Shown here piece by piece: positions 9,255 through 22,396 of a stretch of DNA of 64,000 nt. The notes under the pieces are model-generated. The model did not search any database. It saw only the letters and a program-made list of their open reading frames with translations, and had not been told where the DNA came from. The first letter of the stretch is position 1; every line of letters starts with the position of its first letter. The DNA comes from Centropus unirufus. Lineage: Eukaryota > Chordata > Aves > Cuculiformes > Centropidae. The DNA lies in assembly GCA_013397695.1 (NCBI GenBank), contig VYZI01000823.1, forward strand, positions 1 through 64,000, given 5' to 3'. The position numbers were made by a program, and so were the translations under genes.

Positions 9255-12200
9255 ACACGTAGCCAACGCTTGGCATTCACTGCCTGAACCGATGATTATC
9301 AGACAGGAGTGCCAAGCAGCCAGCAACTCCATCAAACCCACGTGCTGTGAGCAAGCAGGGCATGTACCAACACCAGACAAACAGGAGAACGCGGCGCTGC
9401 CTGGGGAAAGCGAGCGATCAACCCAATTTTGGTTAATGGGAGCAGAAGAGAGGGCTGAGCAACTGTTTTATCAGATACACTCAGAGACGAAGGGAACGGA
9501 TCAGCAATATTAAATTTGAAGTAATATTATTACTCATAAGCTTTTGGAATTTCCTGCCGCAGACAAAATATTTTCCTTGAAATAGGGAGCACAAATACAA
9601 TGTATTGGCAACATCAGCTCCCACTGAGCAGTCATTTACTGGAGGTAAGTATAAATAGATATGATACCACTTCCAAAGAGGGAAAAAAACTGCCACAGAA
9701 AGAAAGAGAGGTAGTATCTACCTGATTCCTCCGAGCTCTGCAGCTTCCCAGGTACAACGAGGTACCTGGACAGATCCACATTCTGATGCACGGAGGAAAA
9801 ATCCCACCTCCCACTAATTCCAGTAGCCACCAACCTAGGCTGCTTCAATAGAAGTAACTACCTGAATCAGCTAAATTTTTTATATTTATACCAGCAACCT
9901 TCCTGCTATCTGAGGAGAAACACTAAATTTTGCATGCAGGTCTCCCTCTGGCATTTGCAGCACTCAGTGACACAAACTGTATCCTTCACATTCATGGAAA
10001 ACTCCCGCTTCCCTTCCCTGGATCAAGCTAAGCTGTAAAATTTCTTCATTTTTATGGGCCCAATGCAAGTCTGTTCAAGTAGAGACCCGACATGAGAAAT
10101 GCAAAGCTGTTATCTCCTAAAGGTAAGAAAGGCTCAGAAAGCACAAATTCTGGTCTATTGATGAGGTTGTTCTTGTTCTAAAGTTACTGTCAGGATGAAA
10201 GCACTGCAAATGCAAAGAAATGGATGCGTAAGCAACAGACGGTTGTGTCATGTCCATGAAGTGTGCCATGAGCATGGTCATTAATTGCTTTAAATGAAAA
10301 TGAAAATTAAAGATTGGTTGGAGCAGCAGGCCTTTGATGCCCTCCCTAGAGGTAACACAAGTTTTGCTTGATAAGGAACGAGCACACCTGGAACTGAAGA
10401 AGTTAAGGGTGCTAAATTCACCTTTCACTTTTTACCTTTTGATTTCTACTAGAATAAATAAAGCGTTTTGAGATATTTTGGTCTGAGCAAATAGAAACAG
10501 AACCCAGAGAAATCCTGAAATGTTATTAAGCTCTACGTGACCTCAATCGGGAGTGGTAGTCAACAAGACCTTTAAAACTGTAAGAAGTTCAGGATAAAGG
10601 AAATTATGAAGAGTTCTATGCATGTTTACCTTGCTATGCCTTGTTAAAGAGTAATATTCCTGTCTTTTTCCAAAATACACTTTTGCACAAAAAACCGAAC
10701 GAAAGCGGAAGTTCTTTATGCTTCTTTCATGTGCAAAACTGAAAATCAGTCAGTGAATACAATAAAAATTGGAGGGAACCATCACTCCATGTGGCATATC
10801 ATACCTAAAGAGGAATATATCTTCACGCTTCTTCCTGTGTAAAAGTAAAAATCAAGTTCTGCCTTTCATTGTCTGGCCTTTATATAAAAAGAGAAGATTT
10901 CCAACAACTCAGATGGGTGAGGAATGGATTTGCAGAGCTGCCACAGCGAATCCCATGTTGAAGAAAAGCAGCCCAATTGAATAGAAGGAAAAACAACATA
11001 AATAAACCACAAATAAAAGACAGAAATATTGAGCATAACTCCCACCATGAAATCCATCACAGGACATAAACCAGAAAGCAGTAACGCCTCTAGCATGAAA
11101 CTCTTTGGAAGGGCACGGGAGGAAGGATTGTTAAGCTCAACGTGCTGCAAAAATTCTCAGTAGGCAAATCTTATGAATGAAGATCTCCATCTGGAAACAG
11201 ATAATTCTCCTCAAACATGTCACCCAGTTGCCATGACAATGTGGCAAAGAAAAACAGCATTCATTAATAATGATTTCAGTGATAAATGAGCATAGCAACT
11301 TATAATATTGAAACAATTATGAGGGGTAAGGGTGAGGGAAAAACTGTGGTTGTTCCTATGAGAAAAACTTCTTTAGTACTTCCAGGCATTGCTGTAACTG
11401 CCAATGCCACAGCAACATCGGTAATGACGTTATTTGTGGCTCAGCTAGGGAAAAAAACCACAACTCCATCAAACATATCTGGACTCACTGGGACTTTTTG
11501 AGAAAGCTTTCGTTAGACATCAAGTCCTAAAAAAATATCACAAAAGCTGATTTACGTTGCATTCCCCTTTCAGACACCTAAAGACGAGCAGATTTGGCTT
11601 TGCTGTCGACAGGGACGATGGGTGAGCCTCTCCTCTCTATTTTTAGAGATGTATCGAGTATCAGGCAGGAGGTAAGTGGTACTGAAGAAGAAAGTTCCTA
11701 ACCACACCAACATTTGTCCACGCTTCCAATTTGTTCTCCAGAATCTCTTGTCTTTGTAGGGAAGGACATGCCAAGATTTATCCTTCATCTGCAATAAGAC
11801 ACACGCCTGCTCTGTAAAATGGAAGCTCTGTGTCTAACAAACTCCTCTGTACCACACTTCCTTCTGCCAGGTGCAGAACTACTCCTACTGCCGTGATCAC
11901 GAGAAATGCCATGGATCAAAGATTCACGTGCTCGCCTCTCGCAAAGACTTGAAAGCTAAAGCCTATATATAGGTAAAGGAGTGAAGAGCTCTTTCTAAAA
12001 ATATGCCTTGGAAAACGTAAGATATTTTGATGCAACTTAACTGAAACATTACAGCAGGTGAACCTTAGATGCTGAACGCAAAACACGCTGAAGACCATCT
12101 CCAGTGACACCACAAAGGAGGAAGACTCTGAGCTACACTGGGAAGACAGGAGCAACAACGGGATTAACTCTAGAAAGGGTCAGGAAAAAACACCGACTGC

Positions 12201-14550
12201 AAGGACAGCCAAGGAGTAGAACTGGATCGCTTGCAGGGCTGCAGTTTCCTACATCAGAGGTCTTTGAGATGTCATCAGCCTCAAGTGCCACAGGTTGAAG
12301 CCCATCCTGTTTTGGAGCGCAAGAGGGATGAGAAGAGCTCTTCAGATTATTGCAGTTCTGTCATTGCCTGCGGATACCTACTGCCTGGATACCAGCAGAA
12401 GCTATGTCAAAGATCAAAAAAAAAAAGTCAATAGTTAGAGAAGCTGCAATAATCCTGTAAACCAATGTTTTTCAAACTAATTACATGGGAGTGGAGGACA
12501 TCTAAATTATCCGCTTAGCTCCAGCCTCAAGCACTCAAAGAAAGCAGCATATACGTGGTTGTTTTGATTCAACTCGGTTATTTCGAATCTGACTTAATTG
12601 CTGAGATTTGCAGCTGTGGGGGTGGACTTCCGATCCACCTGGGTGTGGGTGGAAAGTGAAATGTCATCGGAGCTCAACCAGCACTGGGTGAATGGCCCAC
12701 CATCTTCCCCTGTTATCAACACTCTGAGCTATCAACTCCCAGGCAGTTCTCCATCTCGGTGACCATGTTGGTTTTTACTAAAATGAACTAAACAGGAAAA
12801 AAAATAGCTTTGGAGTGAAGCCAACCTATTTTTCTCAGAGGAGTGTCTGAAAACACTCATTCAGATTTCCCAAATGAAGTTATCTGCACCTTAATCCAAC
12901 CGAAAACACAGCCACTGCTGCCAGCTGAGGCGGTGGACACCACCAGATATTAAACAGAGTGCAGGTGCACGAACAACACACCAAATTCTGCCAACAAAAC
13001 ATAAATCACCAGACAGAAGAGCTGTTTAAAATCTGAATGCACCGCGCAGATTGCAGCACATCTGGAAAGACTACCCCCAAGTAGTGCTGCTTCTTCCCAC
13101 ACAATCCTAACACGTGTGAACTAGAAATGCTCACGACTGCTTCTGCACAGGGCGGGCAGGACTGCTGGGGTTGGCTTTTTGGGAGGAAAAAAGGAGATTG
13201 AGGCAGTCAATATAAAAAAAAAATCCTCCACCCTACGTGGAGAATTTCTGCAGCGTTGGAATGACTCTTGACCTAAAGCTCAACAAGATAGGGACAGCCT
13301 TTTTCAAAGCTGTCAAAGGTTCCTACTAGAACCCCACATCACACTTGGTGCTTTGTGAAACGTCAACTCCCTCAAGGAGGATGCCTATTTGAAACTAAAC
13401 CGGAAAATTTTAACAAATTCCTGTCTACAGCACCATGCTTCCCATTTCCAAGCCCAAATCATGACAGCTTTCCACACTGCTCCTCCAGGGCTGATGGGTT
13501 TGACGGGAGTGCAGGTCCGTTAACTTTAATGGATGTCACCTTGATCTGTGTTGCTGTAGAAGCACAAAACCTCACAGGTCCGTATTAACCAATCCTTCAT
13601 TAATGCTGTCAGGCTTGCAGTTCTTAATCCTCCGGGTACCCCAGTCCTCTTGCATGGAAGTCCCAGCCTGATTTCTGCCCAAGGGAGAAGGTGCCACTCC
13701 AACCATTCCAACACCTGCAATGCTGCTGCTCATCACGGGTCTCAGTTTATGAATTTCAGCTTTTCTGATCTCCTTTTCCCTCAATCCAATACGAGGCAAG
13801 GATGATCCTGCATGCAGGTCATCCATGCCTGGGTCTACAAACCAAGGGGGGAGGACGGTTCATTGGTCAAGGTACAACCTAAAGCTTTTCCTGCTCTAGC
13901 TCAGGCATCTTCCATGCTCCTGGGGGTTAACGCTCTTTATGCAAAGAGAAGAACGAAAGGATGCATGAACCAGTGGAAGACACAGAGTACCCAAAACCAT
14001 ATGAAAAACAATATTTTGGGACTAGTGGGCTCCTGGATGTGTACGTTTGTGGTAGGGGGAGGATCAGATCACCCCCTACCAGAAGCCATGGAGGAAGACA
14101 ACACTCTGCTGCTGCCCTGGTCTATCACAACACCCTGACGAGAAGGGAACAACTGGCCATCTCCACCAACAAAACCCTCTGCCCAGGTAAATGCTGCCAG
14201 TGGCTGGTTCAGGCAGGAGGAGATTTACCACAACCTCAGGTGCCATTTTGTTACATCATTAAATACCACCTCAATATCCCAAAATCCAGTTATTGCTAAA
14301 CACTCAAGTTCTGCCTCGCTTGCGTGGTGCCATCTTTAATTAAACAATCTCCAGGTAATTTGAACTCCCACTTGTATTTAAGGTCTGAGGGCGCTCTGTA
14401 TATAAGACGGTATTGAAGAAAAGCAGCCATATGATTGCATAATTAAATACTTTTGTGCAGTCATCTGTAATTTGGAAGCCAAAAAGCAGTGCTGGTGGTG
14501 TGCACTGTCTTGCACCTACCCAGATTTTTCCCTGCTGAAACTGTATACCT
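9255..14550. other. Unique noncoding sequence
   Basis: No gene or transposon is recognised across about 5.3 kb. The stretch is moderately AT-rich with TAAT-rich passages around 9510-9540, 10270-10310 and 11260-11310. An open frame of 104 codons at 9199-9513 starts inside the hairpin and has no recognisable domain. Small hairpins and A-runs occur, but nothing here supports a gene model. Confidence 0.5.
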
Positions 14551-14590
14551 CATATATAGATATATAGATATTTACATATACACACACGCA
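14551..14590. repeat. (TATAGA)/(AC)-type AT-rich simple repeat
   Basis: An imperfect alternating purine-pyrimidine tract made of ATATAGAT units followed by ACATATACACACACGCAC. It is a degenerate microsatellite. Confidence 0.8.
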
Positions 14591-16796
14591 CTTTTGGGTT
14601 CTCGGCATTTAATTAACACATAACTTTGAGCCAGACACCGGGATGTTCAAAGGAAACCATTTCTTAGGTGGAGGAGATTACAGCCAGGGTGCTCGGCAGG
14701 AAGGACACTCAATAGATGCAATTATGGAGCCCACTAAAAAGATCAAATTGAGAAAGGAAAGCGGCAGAGGAAACAAGCAGCAGAAAGATTAATTAAAGGA
14801 ACAGACAGAAGGAAAAGAAAGAGTCTGTGCCTTGAAAATATTGCTGTTCACAGCAGAGCACCGGGTAGGGATTGAGGTTGCACTGTCCTGCCCCAGGATC
14901 CTCACACCACAGCGGGGCAGCAGCACAGGGCTGGCCCCGCACAGCCCTTGCATCATCCTAAGGAATGGAAAAGTTCAGCATTTCCAATCACTCGCTGCAT
15001 CCGAAGCCCACAAATTTATTTTTAAACAAACCTGCGTGACCCTGCCCTTAAGAAAACCCTCTGTGCCACTCAGAAACCGCAAAAGCAAAGCTTGAAGAAT
15101 TGGCTTCGTGGACGTAGATTTCCATTGTGGAAGGGAAAGACAGCGGAGAAGAGGAATGGCTGCGGAGTAAACGGACAACTAGAACATAAATGGTAACACA
15201 AGAAGAGCTAAAACCTCTCCTACAATTTAACTAGGTGGCAAAAACCTCCCTGGCTCCCAGCCAGTGGGGTACGTTCTGCTCAGCCGCGGAGAAGAGGCGA
15301 GCGCTGTCCTCTCCCCTCTCCACGCCGCATCCTGGAACCCGTCTTGATATCAACCCAGATGTTGTCACCTCGGCCAATCTAGACAGCACACTGCAGCCAG
15401 GTCAGAAAGGCTACTGCAACTCCATCTCACTGCTCCTTTTAGGATTCTCCCTCTGGAAGGAAAAAAAAAACCCCAAACATAAAGCACTTAATTATTTGGG
15501 GGTTTTTCAACATCATTAATAAAACTCCTGGTCTGTGCCGACTCTCTCCTGGCCAGCATCCCTCTACAGCCTCCACTGCAAAACTTTTATCATTTTAGCT
15601 CAGAGCATGCCAGAGACGATCCAGATTCCAGAAAAAAACAAAACAAACCCTAACTGACCAAATTGACCATTACTGCGAGCATCCCTTGCACAATGATGGG
15701 AGGTCCCGCTCCTTACAACCCCACTACCACATGGACCAGCTGCTCGGGATGCCAGAAACCTCTCGTGAACCGAGCCACCCCAAGAGTTCCCTGGAAAAGG
15801 GTCATTACCATTCTACACCCACAAAATGACACACTTCCTATTCCTGCAAACGCACAGTAACCTTGTCGATAAAAAAAGTCAATTCCTCTTTACTTAACGA
15901 GTAACGCCATTCTCAATCAGTTGCCTATTAAAAGAGATTGTTGCCCCACAACGTGTGACTGGAAATGGATTTTCATATTCTTTCTGTCATAGTAGCTTTC
16001 CTCCATTAATAGCAGTCTATCGAATTTTCGTTGCTCACGTACCTTGAAGAATATTTGTAAAAAATCAGCCATTTCATTTGTACTAATTGCATTATGAAAG
16101 GGGTAGAATGATTACCCAGAACCCGTAACAGACCGGAGAGTCACGGTGAGCACTAATGTCTCATCTTTGCTAGTATTTCTGTAAACGAAGAAGGGAGGGA
16201 CTAATAAAAACTTGATTTACAAAATACAGCCCCCATCTGCAGATGTAAAAGTTAAATTACATTACTAACAGCCCATCCAAAGAACTTCCAAAATAAACTA
16301 TTGAAGAGATTAATATCTTACTCTGGTTACCATGCTCGGAGCCAATTTGTTATCTCTTCAAGACGCCTTCGTCCCAAAGCAGCATCCATGCTAATAGGCT
16401 TTATCTACCACCCACAGGGTGCCAACAGAGCCATATCATTCAATCAGGATGGGAACACCCCAAGGAATCCCTGGAATGGGAGCAATACCAGGCAGCGAGG
16501 GGCTGCCTGGCTCAGAGCCGATGCCTGGTTGAACATCCCCATCTCACCACACGTGCCGAGCTACAAACGAACACCCAGCTCTCCACAGCATGTAGTCAGT
16601 GCTCCTTCGTGCTGCCTCCTACCATAAATGTTCTCCTCCTCTGTCCCCCCAATCACCATGACCAGAAGTTGGACATGAGAACAGAAGTACTGGTCCCCCT
16701 TTGCTGCCTTGCAACCACATCTGAGCTGCTCCACGCAAATAAGACACGAACACACACTCGCAGGTTATGCTGGAAGCACAAAGGTGACTGAGTAGA
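14591..16796. other. Unique noncoding sequence
   Basis: No gene recognised. A short GC-rich patch with about nine CpG in 100 bases lies at 15270-15375. The part from about 15890 to 16290 is AT-rich with many TAAT/ATTA cores and few simple repeats, which suggests constrained noncoding DNA. Neither is proven from sequence alone. Confidence 0.45.
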
Positions 16797-16862
16797 TAAA
16801 AAAAAGGAATTTTTTTTTTTAAAAAAAGGGAAATAAAAAAATTAAAAAAATTATTTTTTTTC
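16797..16862. repeat. A/T homopolymer-rich low-complexity tract
   Basis: Runs of A and T alternate (A8, T12, A7, A6, A7, T8 with short interruptions). Adjacent A and T runs could pair with each other. It is simple sequence with no coding value. Confidence 0.9.
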
Positions 16863-16978
16863 CATGCCTTGTCTCCTTCTCTTTGGGCAACAATTTTTAA
16901 AACGAAGCAAAAAATCAATGTGTGAGGAAAGGAGAGGAAAGGAAGGTTTTAATAAGAGCTAACGATGAGGCCAGCAGG

Positions 16979-17520
16979 TCGATGGAGGTGGTTCTGCCCC
17001 TCTACTCCACTCTCATGAAAGCCCATGTAGAGTTGTGTTCCGTGCTAGTGTCCTCAGCACAGGAAGGACACGGAGCTGTTAGAACAAGTCCAGAGGAGGC
17101 CATGGAGATGATCCAAGGGCTGGAGCAGCTCCTGGATGAGAACAGGCTGAGAGAGTTGGGGCTGTTCAGCCTGGAGAAGAGAAGGCTCCAAACCTTAGAG
17201 CAGCTTCCAGTGCTGAAAGGAGCTCCAGGAAAGCTGGGGAGGGGCTCTGCATCAGGGAGTGAAGGAGGAGGAATGAGGAGGAATGATTTTAAGCTGAAGG
17301 AGGGGAGATTGAGATGAGATCTTAGGAAGAAATGCTTTCCTGTGAGGAAGGGGAGGCTCAGGCAGCGGTGGCTGCCCCATCCCTGGAGGTGTTCAAGGCC
17401 AGGTTGGATGGGGCTTGGAGCCCCTGATCCAGAGGGAGGTGTCCCTGCCCATGGCCAGGGGGTTGGACTTGGATGGGCTGTGAGGTCCCTTCCAACCCAA
17501 ACCATTCCATGATTCTATGA
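16979..17520 (+). mobile_element. CR1 LINE, 3' fragment, forward (~540 bp)
   Basis: A 5'-truncated CR1 with the same 3' blocks as the copy at 5222 and a good 3' end, 'CCATTCCATGATTCTATGA'. It keeps about 60 bases more at its 5' side than the 5222 copy. Small deletions are seen near 17190 and near 17362, where the block 'CCCAGGTTGCCCAGAG' present in other copies is gone. It has no coding capacity. Confidence 0.95.
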
Positions 17521-18242
17521 AAAGCGTCCTTAGAGCACCTCTACCAGGCCAGCGCTTTCAGCCTAAAAACATCTCACGATGCACCCGGTTTCTACCATTA
17601 GAAAAAGATGATAAAATACAGGGGATAAAATGCATGTCATTTTTAAATCCAACCATTATTAGCTTAGGAGACCTCCCTGAATAAAACCCTCCACCCCCCT
17701 TGTTTCCCTTTGAATAGACCAAAACCAATCCTGAAACCACAAATCCTGAAAGGTGACTTCGTGCCATTTCCCAGCATCCCAGAACACGAAGCACTCTGCA
17801 CCTTCTGCTGCCCAAACAGCGCCTTGCAGTTCTCCCACGACAAGTGCAGAAAGGAAATACACAATTTACACCCTAAACCTGATCCTCTCTGCCCTCCCTC
17901 ACACAGATAAGATAAGCAGGGCACAATTACTCCCACTCAGCAGAAGGCGAGCTTTGGGGTTTATAAGCCCATGAGGCAGCAACTTTAGCATTTCCAATTT
18001 TTTCCCAATTTTTTTTTTTTTGGTGCAAGACTGAGACAGAAACTTGTCAGTCTGAGGCCTCGGAGCAGAACAACATGCTGGGTTATAGGATTTATTTTAA
18101 ATACCCACGATGACGCAGTGTTTTGGAGATGTACCTAATGGAAAAATGCCTGTATGTTAGCAAAAAAGGACGCTTCTCTGTAGCCCCAGCAGAGAGGACA
18201 GAGAAGTATTTTGACAGCTTCTTACAAATTATTTGTAAGGTC
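17521..18242. other. Unique sequence between two CR1 copies
   Basis: About 720 bases with no gene. A T-rich run lies near 18000-18021. Confidence 0.6.
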
Positions 18243-18588
18243 TCCAGGGAGACCTTAGAGCAGCTTCCAGGGCTGAAAGGGGCTCCAGGAAAGCTGGGGA
18301 GGGGCTCTGGATCAGGGAGGGCAGGGATGGGATGAAATGGTTTTAGGCTGAAAGAGGGGAGATTGAGGTGAGATCTTGGGAGAAATGTTTTGCTGTGAGG
18401 GTGGGGAGGCCCTGGCCCAGGTTGCCCAGAGCAGTGGTGGCTGCCCCATCCCTGGAGGTGTTCAAGGCCAGGTTGGATGGGGCTTGGAGCCCCTGATGCA
18501 GTGGGAGGTGTCCCTGCCCATGGCAGAGGGGTGGGACTGGATGGGCTTTGAGGTCCCTTCCAACCCAAACCACCCCATGATTCTATGA
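18243..18588 (+). mobile_element. CR1 LINE, 3' fragment, forward (~345 bp)
   Basis: It starts at the GAGACCTTAGAGCAGCTTCC block and runs to the tail 'CCCCATGATTCTATGA'. It is a clean 5'-truncated copy in the same orientation and apparently the same subfamily as the copy ending at 17520. The two are about 720 bases apart and independently truncated, so they are separate insertions. Confidence 0.95.
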
Positions 18589-20073
18589 ACTGACCTGTAA
18601 AGTGATTTATATGCGAGGGTACAGAAATACTTACTGGGTGGGTATCCTTCCCTGGAATTTAACAGCTATTCCCACCAAGAGGTACTCCTACCATAGAATT
18701 ACATGAATATGCATCCATATGGCTTCACAAGGCTTACCTGGGGAATTGCAAAATCAACACCCAACCTGAGATCTTCCCGGCCAAATTTCAGCCTTTGGGG
18801 TCTGTTGATTTTTTACCCTTGTGGCCACATAACAGAACACCGAGGAATGTCAAAAGGAACATTGCAGTAAGAGCATAAGGCATTTTTACCACGAGCGTTC
18901 CTTGTTTGGACCTATAGGAAGACAATGAACGCCAAGGATTCTGGCTTCAAAAGATTAAGTAAAAAAAAGTAAGTTTGCCTGTACCATAAAACAAACTGAT
19001 TTCCTTCAGCACCAAGGCTGCCAGAAAATACATCCTGTCTTCTTTCTAGCAAACACCGAGGCGGATGCAGGCCCCTATTTATAGCACACTAATGCAATTG
19101 TGAAATGCACACCCCATGATGCACTTTATTTGTGCTCAACTTTGACTGTGCTATCGAGCCTAGCAGCTTGTGGGAAGGGTCATTCCCAAGAATAAAAGTA
19201 CATTAAACTCTGCCCGCGTATCAACTGCTGGCAGAGACTCGGGGGTGCCCTCTGAGCCCCCCAGCTCCTGCCGTATCTCCTTTGGGTGCTCGTGCAGATT
19301 GCAAGGGGTGAAAGCTTACGTTCAACTCAGCAGCAGGGGAGTCAAGACCTGCCTGGGATTAATTTCTCTCTCCAAAATGGGGATAACAACTGGTTCTCCA
19401 CCTGGTATAACGCTATAAATCCCCGCTCGAGGTGCTGAGCCTGACTGCATGAGTACCATGCCAACCCTGGCAGATCCAAGGCTGGGAAGCCAGGCACCTC
19501 CACAAAGCAGATTAAAAGAGCGAGGATAGCAGAGAACGCCTGTATCAATACAGGGAATTTACATTAAATAGAATGACATTGCAGAACAATTCCCTCATCA
19601 AATACCACGACAAGGGGTTGTAAACATCGCAAGACAATCAAGTGCCAGAAGACAATAGCCTTCAGACTCTGGAGTTATCTTGTTTATTTATGGACACCTG
19701 CTCTGCTGCAAGCCTGGCTCTTTTCAAGGTGTCACACAATTCCAAATCCCGTCCTACGCAGGACAAAAATCTACAACACTACAGTTTAACAAAAAATGAA
19801 GCCGGAATCAAAGTCTCTTTCTTCAGATTTCCTACTGCAAAATTATCCAGATGCATTTTCAGCTGTTCCAATGCTCGAGTGAAATGTCTGATGTTGAACC
19901 ACGTACTAAGGTTAAAGGGCTGCGAAGAAGGATGCTTTGCAACCCCTGCCTAGGCAGCAAGTCTGGCTTAAACGTCAGGGATTACTTGTTAAGCTAAGGG
20001 CCATGCACTCTTGTTCGCTCATCTGATACAATCGCCTCAAAAGGCAGCAATAAAAAATATGAACTCCTCTAGA
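18589..20073. other. Unique noncoding sequence, possible old MIR-like fragment
   Basis: No gene recognised. At 19354-19402 the bases 'TCCAAAATGGGGATAACAAC' and their left flank resemble the conserved 3' end of MIR-type SINEs. MIR is rare in birds and the match is short, so this is only a suggestion. Confidence 0.4.
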
Positions 20074-20400
20074 CCCACTCTTAACAGCTCCAGGTCCTTC
20101 CTGTGCTGAGGACTCCAGAACCGAACGCGGGGCTCCAGGTGGGGTCTCAGGAGAGCAGAGGGGCAGAATGCCCTCCCTCTCCCAGCCCAGGGCTCGGGTG
20201 GTTTCTGGGCTTTGAGCACACATCGCTGGCTCATGTTGAGCTTCCCACCCCCCAGCAGCCTCAAGTCCGACTTGTTCTGGGCTGCCCTCTCAATCCATTC
20301 TCTGCCCAGCCTGTGTCTGGGCTTGGGATTGCCCTGACCCAGGTGGACCTTGCCTGTAGCCTTGCTGAACTTCGAGCTATCTGTGATCCATTTGAGAGAT
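20074..20400 (-). mobile_element. CR1 LINE, internal fragment, reverse
   Basis: The antisense of the CR1 region upstream of the 3' untranslated part. It includes 'CAGCTCCAGGTCCTTCCTGTGC', read here in shorter blocks such as 'AGGTCCTTCCTGTGCTGAGG', 'GGCTCATGTTGAGCTTC' and 'TTGCTGAACTTCGA'. The 3' untranslated region and tail repeat are missing. Because CR1 inserts from its 3' end, this fragment must have been cut down after insertion or rearranged. Confidence 0.85.
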
Positions 20401-22218
20401 TAATCTTAGGGTATTCTGCTTTTTTCAAAGGGAGGAACTGAAATAATGCCAGACAGAACTCCAAAGAGGCACCATTTTTCTTTATTGCCCATTTTTTTTG
20501 CTTCCTGCCAGGAGAAGTCATGACTAAGGACAGGAAAGCTTTATCTGGGCAATAAGCCACTCAGTTGATATCAATGTAGGGCCTCCCTGCAGCAGGATGC
20601 AGCGCAGCAACACAAAACCTCACCGGTGACTGAGAACACCAGCACCTAAAGACAAGCACTTTGTTTCTGTGCATCTGCTCGGTCGATTTGTTCCCTAGCA
20701 GCTTCTGAGGGTCAGCCTTTTCTTCTCTTTTCTTTGTACTTTGGCTTAAAAAGAACACAAAGCTTGTGTAGCTGTAAGGTCAACAGCATGAAAGGGGTGG
20801 CAACTGCCGCATGAGATGGGAAGATAGAAATAGGGAAGCAAGACATGTCTTTATCCACGTTCAGACAATTGCTAGCTTGGTCATGCCAAGTCCTGACAGC
20901 CTCCCGAGTGCCATCAAAACAGATTTTATTCATCTTAAATGCACACCACACTGAAGGGTGGGGACAGGCTCTTTAAATCTCCCTAATGGGAGCCCCACTG
21001 CCACCAGTGTTGGGATGCACTGGGGCTACTACACCAGACTGAAGAATTTTTCAACCACTGCTGCCTTACTGTCTTGAAACAACTGAAAACGAAGCAATTT
21101 TCCGACACCCAGGTATTTAACATCAGGACTGCCAGCAGTTTTCTTCACTGCTGGATCAGTGAAACTGGATGCTGAAAACCCATCTCGTTCAAAGTGGCAA
21201 GGTTTCTTCTTGGAGCTTTTCTCTTGACTTGGATCTCACCCCTAAGTACCACCACATCAGCATTTCTTCACTTGCAAGCGAAAGCCAAAGGGGGAGCAGC
21301 AGGAGAAGGGAGAGCTAGTTCAATCGCATCGTTACGTAAGGCTCATGATTAATGGAGAGATGCTGCCAGGGCCCTGAACGCCCTAAAAGCCGTGACAAGC
21401 CTCAAGAAACTCCCACCTGCATCTTCTGCCCATGGATTCAGGAGCTCTGTTTTAGGTGAGGCTTAAGCCTTTGGTCCTTGCCAAAGTAGGTCTTGCCTGT
21501 TTCTAATCCCGCCTCTGGTCCCATCTCCTGGAAAGACCTCAGCCCTGCACTGGAGGTATCCTTTTCCATGAGCTGGAAAGATGAGCCAGTTCTACTCACA
21601 AAAGGTGAAAATACATGTGGAAAACACTTTCTCTGCAGACATTGATCCCAAATCCCTAACTGGACAAAACCTGAGGGTGGGGTTTGGCTTTGTTTCGATT
21701 TGTTTTTAAACCCTGTTGCTTCCTGATGGGAATAAAAGTAGTAAATCATTGACTTACCAAGGGTGTTCTCATAGTTACACAAACACACCATAAACCCAGA
21801 CAACAACTGCAATTTTATTCCATTACCCACATGAACATAACACCAAAGTGTTGGTTGGTTCCATTCTTCCCTCTCACCTTCTGAAACACATGTTTAGCAC
21901 TAACCCATGTTTACTTAGGTATGAAGCAAGCTATCACCGGACTGGGTTGGAACAGAGTGGATAAAAACGAAGACATTTTTGAAGTAAAAAAAAAGTAAAT
22001 AATTTCAACTGCATTAAAAAAAAATAGGAAAACCAGAGTCTGGTACAATTCTGAAAGATGTTCATGCACTTCAGCCCTACACTGCAATGCACTCTGCTGC
22101 TGCTCTTAAGCTTTCCAGCATGGAAGGAAGATTTACTGAAGCGAGCTGCTGAAATCATGAACAACACAAATGCTACCCTTCCAGAAGCTCAGCGGGAATT
22201 TGAATCTCAGCAATGAAA
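20401..22218. other. Unique noncoding sequence
   Basis: About 1.8 kb with no gene or repeat recognised beyond short A-runs near 21987-22024. Confidence 0.55.
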
Positions 22219-22396
22219 ACCATAGACTGGAATGGTTTGGGTTGGAAGGGACCTCAAAGTCCATTGGTTGGAAGGGACCTCAAAGCCCATCCAGTTCCAA
22301 CCCCCCTGCCACGGGCAGGGACACTTCCCACTGGATCAGAGAGCTCCAAGCCCCATCCAACCTGGCCTTGAACACCTCCAGGAAAGGGGCATCCCA
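22219..22396 (-). mobile_element. CR1 LINE, 3' tail fragment, reverse, with internal duplication
   Basis: The reverse complement of the last ~150 bases of CR1. A 25-base unit containing 'GGTTGGAAGGGACCTCAAAG' occurs twice (22240-22264 and 22266-22290) with one base between. Other copies here have this unit once, so it is a local tandem duplication. Confidence 0.93.
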
